Both the position numbers and the translations under genes were made by a program. Of a DNA stretch of 21,101 nucleotides, positions 1 through 5,834 are shown in pieces (position 1 is the stretch's first letter; every line of letters begins with the position of its first letter). Origin of the DNA: an uncultured Oscillospiraceae bacterium (GTDB lineage Bacteria > Bacillota > Clostridia > Oscillospirales > Oscillospiraceae); contig CAJOCV010000043.1 of NCBI GenBank assembly GCA_905233785.1, forward strand, positions 1 through 21,101, read 5' to 3'. The notes below the pieces were generated by a model, which was not told the origin of the DNA, searched no databases, and was given only the letters and a program-made list of their open reading frames with translations.

Positions 1-4
1 AAAG

Positions 5-49
5 AAATGTTCGGCGAATTCGTACAATCTGCGAATTCGCCGAACATTT
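5..49. terminator. Bidirectional hairpin terminator
   Basis: An 18-bp perfect inverted repeat (arms 5-22 and 32-49, 9-nt loop) encloses GAATTCG in each arm. The + strand reads A-rich before and CATTTTCT after it; the - strand ends in CATTTCTTT, so it could stop transcription from either side. It probably ends the AraC gene at 178-1020 and whatever lies upstream of the window. The T-tracts are short, so efficiency is uncertain. Confidence 0.7.
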
Positions 50-64
50 TCTCAAGACAATACT

Positions 65-99
65 CCGTGCTGCCGGACGAGCGATGCTCGTCCCTACGG
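65..99. repeat. Short REP-like palindrome
   Basis: An 8-bp stem (GGACGAGC at 75-82, GCTCGTCC at 86-93) with a 3-nt loop is flanked by outer complementary tetramers CCGT and ACGG. Read on the - strand it has the form CCGTAGGGACGAGC, a style of short palindrome I associate with dispersed intergenic repeats in Clostridia. Only one copy is seen here, so its repeat nature is inferred from resemblance and not shown by the window. Confidence 0.45.
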
Positions 100-177
100 T
101 GGTGACTGGGCTATGCGCGTATCTTGCAACAGCCGCCGGAGGCATCCAAACAAGCTGTGATTCTTTACGGCGTCGAA

Positions 178-1020
178 TCAACCGGCGTGCGCCTTCCGGT
201 ATTCCCGGGGCGTGAGGCCGAATTTTTTTTTGAAAGCGTCTTTGAAATAGTTGCTGTCGGAAAAGCCGCAGCGCAGGGCGATCTGCGTCACGCTCATGTC
301 GGTGCTCAAAAGCTCATAGGCCGCGCTGCGCAGCCGGATCAGCACCAGGTAGTCGTGCACGCCCATCCCGGCGGCCTCGCGGAATTTGCGGCTTAAATAG
401 TTCGGGCTGAAGCCCGCGGCGGCGGCAATGTCCGCGGCGGTGATCGCCTGGCGGAAATGCTCGTTGATGTAGCGCGCCGCGAGCAGCACCTCGCGGTCGG
501 TGCTGTGAATATCCGTCGGCGTATCGGGCAGCAGACTGCAGACCCGGCTGCACTGCAGCAAAAGCTGGTGCAGCATCAGGCGCAGCAGCAGGGGAGTGCG
601 CGCGTCGTTCACCTGCTCCTCCGCCGCCATCGCGGCAAGCAGGGCGCTGAGCGGATGCATGCTCGCCTCCGGCGCCTGAAAGATACGCGGCGCGGCGAAA
701 AGCGCATCCCCGCCGGGAAGCAGCTCAAGCAGCGCCTCGTCCAGATCCTCCATGCGGAAATAGATCCCGCTTCTCAGGCAGGGGCCGTAGTCGTAGCTGC
801 TGGAATGGATCACATTCGGCGGGATCAGCAGAAAGTCCCCCGCCTTGAGATCATACTGCCGCTCCGCGAGCAAGGCGCGATAGGAGCCGTATTCGATGCA
901 GGCCAGCTCAAAGTAGTTATGGGAGTGGTAGCCGCTCATCCGGTACCCGGAGGCGCGCTCCCGCCGGTCGATGCTGACCCGCAAAAGCGCCCCGTCGCTT
1001 TCTCGCTCAAAAAGTTTCAT
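178..1020 (-). CDS. AraC-family transcriptional regulator, cupin sensor type
   Basis: This is a 280-residue regulator. The N-terminal half is a cupin-like sugar-sensing domain with a HxHxxxE-style stretch (YHSHNYFELA, about residues 31-40) and an IPPNVIHS segment near 66-73. The C-terminal ~100 residues form the double helix-turn-helix of the AraC family (ITAADIAAAAGFSPNYLSRK, then VTQIALRCGFSDSNYFKDAF). I chose the ATG at 1020, preceded by AGGTGGG; an open frame continues upstream to 1149, but that stretch is AT-rich and translates to an unlikely lysine/phenylalanine-rich leader. The gene faces away from the isomerase at 1179 and probably controls it or the wider pectin locus. The inducer is unknown. 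Confidence 0.88.
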   Translation of the reverse strand: MKLFERESDGALLRVSIDRRERASGYRMSGYHSHNYFELACIEYGSYRALLAERQYDLKAGDFLLIPPNVIHSSSYDYGPCLRSGIYFRMEDLDEALLELLPGGDALFAAPRIFQAPEASMHPLSALLAAMAAEEQVNDARTPLLLRLMLHQLLLQCSRVCSLLPDTPTDIHSTDREVLLAARYINEHFRQAITAADIAAAAGFSPNYLSRKFREAAGMGVHDYLVLIRLRSAAYELLSTDMSVTQIALRCGFSDSNYFKDAFKKKFGLTPREYRKAHAG

Positions 1021-1178
1021 GATCCCACCTGTAAAGTGTTGAAAAAACAGTGTTTTGAAAAATAATTTTTTGATTTTTCGTAGTACTGCCACAAGAAAAA
1101 AAGTAAAATATATAAAAAATGAGCAAATAGGCGAATCGGATTCTGACAAATTGACGGTTTCGCCGGAAGGAGAATGTC
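1021..1178. promoter_or_regulatory. AT-rich divergent control region (AraC / isomerase)
   Basis: This 158-bp gap separates two divergent genes and must carry both promoters. It is much more AT-rich than its surroundings. TTGAAAAA occurs twice in direct orientation (1039-1046 and 1055-1062), and AAAACA-G-TGTTTT forms a 13-bp perfect dyad at 1044-1056, close upstream of the AraC start. These are candidate regulator sites. I could not find a convincing -35/-10 pair on either strand. Confidence 0.4.
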
Positions 1179-2033
1179 ATGCAGCTCGGAGTCCGTCTTC
1201 ACGATGTAAACGCAAAGGAGGCACCTGCGCTCCAAACGCTGGAGGAGCGGGCAAAGAAGGCGCGGGAAGAGGGCTTTTCCTGCGTGCATCTTGCGCTGCA
1301 AAAGTGCATCTCCGGCGTCACTTTTGACGATGCCGCGCTCACCGAGGGGCTGGGCGCCTATGTGCGCCGGGTTTTCCGGCAGCAGGAGCTGGATGTGGCG
1401 GTGCTGGGCTGCTACTTAAACCTCGCCCATCCGGACGAAAACAAGCTGCGCGCGTTTCAGTCCCGCTATTACGGCAGTATGCGCGTCGCCGCCGTCGCGG
1501 GCATCGGCATGGTCGGCACCGAGACCGGCGCGCCGAACGCCGAATACAAGCTGGACGCGAACACCCACGGGCAGCAGGCGCTCCATACCTTCATGCGCAA
1601 CCTTGAGCCGGTGGTGGAGTGCGCCGAGCATTACGGCGTGACCATGGCCATCGAGCCGGTGTGGAACCATATCGTCTACAACGCCGACCGCGCGCTGGAG
1701 GTGATCCGCGGCATCGGCAGCCGCAACCTGCGCATCATTTTCGATCCGGTGAACCTGCTGGGCGCGGAGAACGCGGATGCGCGCGAAAAAGTGATCGGGG
1801 ACGCGATGGAGAAGCTCTGCGATCACATCGCCATGGTACATATCAAGGACTTCGTGCGCGAGGGCGACAAGCTCGTCAGCGTCGCGGCGGGTACGGGAGA
1901 GATGGATTATACCGCCATCCTCCGCTTCCTCAAGGCCAGAAAGCCCTACGTTCAGGCGACACTGGAGAACACCTGCAACGAAAACGCGGTGGCCTCACGC
2001 GAGCTCATCGAGCGCATCTACGCCTCGGTTTGA
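1179..2033 (+). CDS. Sugar-phosphate isomerase/epimerase family protein (TIM barrel)
   Basis: A 284-residue cytoplasmic protein of the xylose-isomerase-like TIM-barrel superfamily (AP endonuclease 2 fold). Visible strand-end motifs carry the usual metal-binding acids: IEPVWN (E159), IIFDPVN (D189), MVHIKD (H221) and TLENT (E263). The ATG follows GGAAGGAG with good spacing. Family members isomerise or epimerise keto/aldo sugars, sugar acids or inososes, and sequence alone does not give the substrate. Its place between an AraC regulator and a pectin methylesterase suggests a uronate, rhamnose or galactose-derived substrate. Its last 39 nt overlap the end of the convergent methylesterase. Confidence 0.85.
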   Translation: MQLGVRLHDVNAKEAPALQTLEERAKKAREEGFSCVHLALQKCISGVTFDDAALTEGLGAYVRRVFRQQELDVAVLGCYLNLAHPDENKLRAFQSRYYGSMRVAAVAGIGMVGTETGAPNAEYKLDANTHGQQALHTFMRNLEPVVECAEHYGVTMAIEPVWNHIVYNADRALEVIRGIGSRNLRIIFDPVNLLGAENADAREKVIGDAMEKLCDHIAMVHIKDFVREGDKLVSVAAGTGEMDYTAILRFLKARKPYVQATLENTCNENAVASRELIERIYASV

Positions 2034-2882
2034 CCAGGGGACGCGCCCGGGCTGAGCGGGCGTTTCATAGAAGCGGGCGGTCTTGTCCCGCTGCGTGTCG
2101 TTCCAGGGGTCAAAGCCGGCGGGCTTGATGTGGGCGCCGTAGCTGCAATCCACAAAACGGCAGAGCCCGTAATCGCGCCAGGGGCGGGCAAGGAAGATGC
2201 TCTCCGGCGTGACCGCGTCATCACAGGTGAAGGCGCAGCGGGAAAACAGAAAGCCCTCCGTCTGCTCCAGCGCGTGCGCGGGCGCGGCGGCGTAGCCGAT
2301 GCCGCGCGCGTCGTAGACCGAGCGGATCTCGCAGTCGTCAAAAACCGCGTTCCCGCAGCCGAAGATGAAGTCCACCGTCCCCTCGATGCGGCAGCGCGCA
2401 AAGCGCTGGGAGAGGAGCCGGTCCTGCCGCAGATCGTCGCTCAGAAAGCCGTCATAGCGCGCGATCAGATCCTTCGGCAGCGGGCCGACAAAAAGCGTGT
2501 CCTGCGTGGAGCGCAGCAGACAATCCTGCATAGTAAAACCGTCGCCATAGACCGTGAGCGCGACCTCCTGCCCCTTGCGCTCGGGATGCAGCGCGTCGTT
2601 TACGACCGCGAGGTTTTTCATCGTCACCCCGTCGGCACAGACGGCGAGCGTCCAGGTGCGGAAGGTGTTGTATTCCCGACCCCGCTCATCAAGTTTCAGC
2701 GCGTAGTCGTCCCAGACGAGCACCGTTTTGTCCATCCCGGCGCCCTCGAGCGTGACGCCCGGCGTCCGGAGCTTCAGCTTCTGGCGGTATTCGCCCGCGG
2801 CAAGGCGGATCGTGCTCCCGGCGGGAACGGAATCAAACAACTGCTGCAAATTGTCGAGCGGTGTGGCGGTAAAAACGGGCAT
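1995..2882 (-). CDS. Pectin methylesterase (CE8), cytoplasmic
   Basis: A 295-residue pectinesterase of carbohydrate esterase family 8, which removes methyl esters from galacturonan and releases methanol. Conserved elements in order are GQEVALTVYGDGF (Q105), the QDTLFVG block (Q127, D128), GTVDFIFGCGNAVF with the nucleophile D171, and ARPWRDYG with R233 and W235. The right-handed beta-helix length matches single-domain family members. There is no signal peptide or lipobox, so it should act in the cytoplasm on imported methylated oligogalacturonides. The ATG at 2882 is preceded by AAGGGAGGG. The C-terminus keeps the family-like GRVPWSN segment and overlaps the convergent isomerase gene by 39 nt. 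Confidence 0.93.
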   Translation of the reverse strand: MPVFTATPLDNLQQLFDSVPAGSTIRLAAGEYRQKLKLRTPGVTLEGAGMDKTVLVWDDYALKLDERGREYNTFRTWTLAVCADGVTMKNLAVVNDALHPERKGQEVALTVYGDGFTMQDCLLRSTQDTLFVGPLPKDLIARYDGFLSDDLRQDRLLSQRFARCRIEGTVDFIFGCGNAVFDDCEIRSVYDARGIGYAAAPAHALEQTEGFLFSRCAFTCDDAVTPESIFLARPWRDYGLCRFVDCSYGAHIKPAGFDPWNDTQRDKTARFYETPAQPGRVPWSNRGVDALDELA

Positions 2883-2923
2883 GATGGAGCCCTCCCTTTT
2901 GCGTTTAGGAATATTTCACAAAT

Positions 2924-2952
2924 AGTATAAATCATAATTGGTCATTTTGCAA
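2924..2952 (-). promoter_or_regulatory. Predicted sigma-70-type promoter of the methylesterase gene
   Basis: On the - strand TTGCAA (2947-2952) is followed by a 17-nt spacer and TATACT (2924-2929). The -10 matches consensus at five of six bases. The predicted start near 2917 leaves a ~35-nt leader containing the AAGGGAGGG ribosome site. Confidence 0.65.
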
Positions 2953-2976
2953 ATATCATTAGGAAATATGTCCAAT
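2937..2976. promoter_or_regulatory. Operator-like inverted repeat in the divergent region
   Basis: ATTGGTCATTTT (2937-2948) is matched as an inverted repeat by AATATGTCCAAT (2965-2976), with 10 of 12 positions symmetric and a 16-nt centre. The left arm covers the spacer and -35 of the methylesterase promoter, so a bound protein could repress or activate it. It also lies upstream of the membrane-protein gene at 3068. The binding protein is unknown; either AraC regulator of the locus is a candidate. Confidence 0.45.
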
Positions 2977-3067
2977 TTGTGTATAAAGCTTCTCCACTTC
3001 CGCCATATCTGAAAAGCGGCGGTGCTGGTAAAATACTATAGCAAAAAATGTATGTTTTGAGGCGCTT

Positions 3068-3631
3068 ATGAACCGTCAGTTCAGCTTTCGGCAGTACCGC
3101 GCGATCGACCTGGGGCTTTTCGCGGTGATCCTCTGGATCTCGGAAACCCTGATCGTCACGGCGGCTACCCGCTGGTTTGCGGATCAACTGTATACCGTGT
3201 CCGTTGTGGCGGCGATCGTTGCCATCGTGCTGATGCGCTGGGGCGTCTGGGCGGGTCTTCACGCGGTGCTGGGCGGCCTCGTCTTCTCGCTTCTCTCCCA
3301 TGGGAGCGCGCGGCAGCTGCTGATTTACTGCGCGGGCAACGCCTTTTCCCTGCTGATGCTCCTGCCGCTCAAGGCGCTCGGCAAGGAGCGCGTCCGTACC
3401 GACGGGGTTTTGAGCGTTTGCTTTGGACTGGGGACGCTTTTGTGCATGCAGCTCGGCCGGGCGCTTGTCGCCTTCGCCATGGGCACGGCGTTTCGCAACT
3501 GCCTCGGCTTTTTCACCACAGACGCGCTTTCTCTCCTGTTCACCGGCGTGATCCTCTGGGTCGCCCGGCGGCTGGACGGAATTTTTGAGGATCAGAAGCA
3601 CTATCTACTGCGCATCCATAAAGACGACTGA
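3068..3631 (+). CDS. Six-helix membrane protein, possible ECF transporter S component
   Basis: A 187-residue integral membrane protein with about six hydrophobic segments (roughly 13-33, 41-56, 59-77, 83-102, 112-138 and 148-166) and a short charged C-terminal tail. Size, helix number and compact shape fit substrate-binding S components of energy-coupling-factor transporters, and the sequence looks like Firmicute proteins annotated that way, but I see no motif that proves it. No EcfA or EcfT gene lies nearby, so it would have to share a module encoded elsewhere. It sits alone between the methylesterase and the ABC importer operon. The ATG at 3068 lacks a strong ribosome site. The function is uncertain. 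Confidence 0.6.
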   Translation: MNRQFSFRQYRAIDLGLFAVILWISETLIVTAATRWFADQLYTVSVVAAIVAIVLMRWGVWAGLHAVLGGLVFSLLSHGSARQLLIYCAGNAFSLLMLLPLKALGKERVRTDGVLSVCFGLGTLLCMQLGRALVAFAMGTAFRNCLGFFTTDALSLLFTGVILWVARRLDGIFEDQKHYLLRIHKDD

Positions 3632-3745
3632 GCCGGAAAAGCAGGGGCTCGCGTCTACCCGGCAACGATGCCGCGGCGCACGAAAACCGCCCGGTCAGTC
3701 GCCGCGCTTCGATGGAATCGGCAGTTCCCAAATAAGGCGAGTTTA

Positions 3746-3772
3746 CACTTGCAAAACCGCGTTCTGCAAGTG
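3746..3772. promoter_or_regulatory. 27-bp operator-like dyad upstream of the ABC importer operon
   Basis: CACTTGCA (3746-3753) and TGCAAGTG (3765-3772) are perfect 8-bp inverted arms. Inside them AAC and GTT (3755-3757, 3761-3763) are also complementary around a central CGC. The even, nearly complete symmetry fits a dimeric repressor site of LacI or GntR type better than an RNA hairpin. It overlaps the predicted promoter of the operon. No LacI or GntR gene is present in the window. Confidence 0.6.
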
Positions 3773-3777
3773 ATAAA
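3749..3777 (+). promoter_or_regulatory. Predicted promoter of the ABC importer operon
   Basis: TTGCAA (3749-3754), a 17-nt spacer and GATAAA (3772-3777) precede AAAGGAGG (3793-3800) and the permease start. The -35 hexamer is identical to that of the methylesterase promoter. The -10 matches only four of six consensus bases, which fits a regulated promoter. Confidence 0.5.
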
Positions 3778-3806
3778 ATTCACAAAGAGGACAAAGGAGG
3801 ATTTTG

Positions 3807-4859
3807 ATGAAAGCAAAAGCAGCAGATTTCCTTATCTTCGATGAAGCGACCGGCTTGTACCGCGAGAGCCCGGAGCAAGCCGTTCGCGACGATGTGGAGA
3901 AACACTATTGGCTCCATGTCGGGCGCTCGATCCTGAAAGACTGGCGGCTGTACCTCATGCTCATCCCCATGCTGCTGGTGTTCCTGTTCTGGCGCTATTT
4001 CCCCATGTACGAGCTGCTGGGCTGCTTCAAGGTCTCGGATGAAGTGTTGCCCGTTTCCCAGCAGTTGTTCTCCGGCTTCTCGTACTTTAAACGCCTCCTG
4101 GTTGGCGGCGACACGCTTTCGGTGGAGTTCTGGCGCGCCATGCGCAACACCTTCATCCTGAGCTTTTACGGGCTGTGCTTCGGTTTCCCGATGCCGATCA
4201 TCCTTGCGCTGTTCTTCAACGAGATCAAGTCGAACATCGCCCGCAGCGTCTACCAGGTGCTCACCTACCTGCCCAAATTCATGTCCACGGTCGTTATGAC
4301 CTCTCTGGTCGTGATGCTGGTCAAGCAGGGTTCCACGACCTCCGGCAACGGTGTGCTCGCTCAGGCTCTGGCGAACCTCGGCTGGATCTCCCAGGACATC
4401 GCAAAGTCCGGTATGCTCAATAACCCCGCTTTCTTCCGCCCGATCTACATCATCAGCGGTATTTGGGAAGGCGCAGGCTATGACAGCATCGTCTTCTTCG
4501 CGGCGATCATCGCCATCTCTCCCACCAGCTACGAGGCCGCGCAGATCGACGGCGCCGGCAAGTGGGCGCAGATGCGCTATGTGGTGCTGCCCAGCATCCT
4601 CTCCACCATCGTCATCATGCTCATCACCCGTATCGGCTCCCTGCTGAACATCGGCTATGAGAAGGTATTGCTGCTCTATAACCCCAATACCTACGTCACG
4701 GCTGACGTGGTCTCCACCTTTGCCCAGCGCTACGGCCTTGCCGGTGCCGCCAAGGGCATCGCCTCCGCGGCGGAGATGATGAACAACGTGGTCGGCATGC
4801 TGCTGGTCATCGGCGCCAATACCATTGCGCGCAAGGCCTCCGACGTGTCGCTCTACTGA
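3807..4859 (+). CDS. ABC sugar importer permease, LplB type
   Basis: A 350-residue inner-membrane permease of the binding-protein-dependent transport family (LplB/YtcP-like group for complex sugars). The cytoplasmic EAA loop that docks on the ATPase is at about residues 243-262 (EAAQIDGAGKWAQMRYVVLP). Hydrophobic segments start near residue 48. The ~45-residue charged N-terminal tail (FDEATGLYRE, then SPEQAVRDDVEK) is longer than the short leaders I expect in this family. I prefer ATG 3807, six bases after AAAGGAGG, over the adjacent TTG at 3804. The second permease follows after 14 nt. Confidence 0.93.
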   Translation: MKAKAADFLIFDEATGLYRESPEQAVRDDVEKHYWLHVGRSILKDWRLYLMLIPMLLVFLFWRYFPMYELLGCFKVSDEVLPVSQQLFSGFSYFKRLLVGGDTLSVEFWRAMRNTFILSFYGLCFGFPMPIILALFFNEIKSNIARSVYQVLTYLPKFMSTVVMTSLVVMLVKQGSTTSGNGVLAQALANLGWISQDIAKSGMLNNPAFFRPIYIISGIWEGAGYDSIVFFAAIIAISPTSYEAAQIDGAGKWAQMRYVVLPSILSTIVIMLITRIGSLLNIGYEKVLLLYNPNTYVTADVVSTFAQRYGLAGAAKGIASAAEMMNNVVGMLLVIGANTIARKASDVSLY

Positions 4860-4873
4860 GAAAGGGGAACGCC

Positions 4874-5764
4874 ATGAAAAGAAAACTTGAGATTTCGGAG
4901 CTGATTTTCAAGGTCATCAGCTACACGCTCCTCACGGTGTTCGCGCTGGCCTGCCTCTATCCCTTCGTGTACGCGATTTCGGCCGCTCTGTCCGACCGCG
5001 CCGCAGTCGAATACAGCCAGGTCGTCCTCTTCCCGAAGGGGCTGCAGTTTGCCGCCTTCCAGCGTATGTTCAGCGACAACATGTTCTGGAACGCCTATTC
5101 CAACACCCTGTTCGTCACCTTCTACGGCACGGTGTGGGCGCTGTTTTACTCCATCCTCGGCGCCTACGCGCTTTCCAAGAAGCGCCTGCTGTTCCGTAAG
5201 TTCTTCAACTTCTTCCTCGTCTTCACGATGTGGTTTGCGGCCGGTATCGTGCCCCAGTACTTAAACTACCTGGACACCAAGACCGTCTTCAACGCACTCG
5301 GCATCGTGGACGACAAGTGGCTCGTCGTCATCGCCATGGGCATGGCCGCCATGAACATCATCCTGCTCCGCAACGCCTTTGAGGGAGTTCCCAGCGAGAT
5401 TGAGGAGGCCGCCATCGTCGACGGCGCGAGCGAGTTCCAGGTGCTGACCAAGGTGTACCTGCCGATGTGCAAATCCACCATTGCGACCGTTGCGCTGTTC
5501 TTCGGCATCTCCCGCTGGAACGGCTACTTCTGGGCGCGCCAGATGATCTCCAACTCCAACGAGCACCCGCTGCAGGTCTTCATCCGTCTGCGGCTCGAGG
5601 AGTTCACCGACGCCGAGGCCATGGCCGGCTGGAACCAGCCCTACGCCTCCGACTCTGTGATCTACGCGCTGATCGTCTGCTCCATCGTCCCCATCCTGAT
5701 CATCTACCCCTTCATCCAGAAGTACTTCGCCAAGGGCACCAATGTCGGCGGCGTGAAGGAGTAA
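4874..5764 (+). CDS. ABC sugar importer permease, LplC type
   Basis: The 296-residue partner permease of the importer, of the LplC/YtcP (CUT1) group. It has a short cytoplasmic N-terminus (MKRKLEISEL), about six membrane segments, and the EAA loop at roughly 176-197 (IEEAAIVDGASEFQVLTKVY). It begins 14 nt after the first permease with AAAGGGG as ribosome site, so the two form one transcript. LplB/LplC-type pairs import oligosaccharides; the pectin enzymes downstream point to oligogalacturonides or rhamnogalacturonan fragments as cargo. Confidence 0.94.
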   Translation: MKRKLEISELIFKVISYTLLTVFALACLYPFVYAISAALSDRAAVEYSQVVLFPKGLQFAAFQRMFSDNMFWNAYSNTLFVTFYGTVWALFYSILGAYALSKKRLLFRKFFNFFLVFTMWFAAGIVPQYLNYLDTKTVFNALGIVDDKWLVVIAMGMAAMNIILLRNAFEGVPSEIEEAAIVDGASEFQVLTKVYLPMCKSTIATVALFFGISRWNGYFWARQMISNSNEHPLQVFIRLRLEEFTDAEAMAGWNQPYASDSVIYALIVCSIVPILIIYPFIQKYFAKGTNVGGVKE

Positions 5765-5776
5765 TCCCCGGGCAAT

Positions 5777-5793
5777 ACCGGGTTCGACCCGGT
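5777..5793 (+). other. Intergenic hairpin before the binding-protein gene
   Basis: ACCGGGT (5777-5783), a TCG loop and ACCCGGT (5787-5793) form a 7-bp GC-rich stem between permease 2 and the binding protein. It is followed by an AT-rich stretch (5796-5820) without a clean T-tract, so it may be a processing or stability element rather than a terminator. Confidence 0.5.
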
Positions 5794-5834
5794 GCTTATA
5801 AAAATGTACTTATTATAATTTAAGGAGGATCCGA

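Noticed and set aside
3646..3720. GC-rich complementary stretches after the ECF-like gene (GCGGCG/CGCCGC) as a terminator
   Set aside because: The stems are short with a loop over 20 nt and no T-tract follows.
5781..5790. GGTTCGACCC, which looks like the T-arm of a tRNA
   Set aside because: No acceptor, D or anticodon arms can be built around it; it is just the loop side of a small intergenic hairpin.
5814..5819. A perfect TATAAT just upstream of the binding-protein gene
   Set aside because: No -35 hexamer stands at 16-18 nt, and a start here would fall at or past the ribosome site, so it is more likely AT-rich translation-enhancing sequence.
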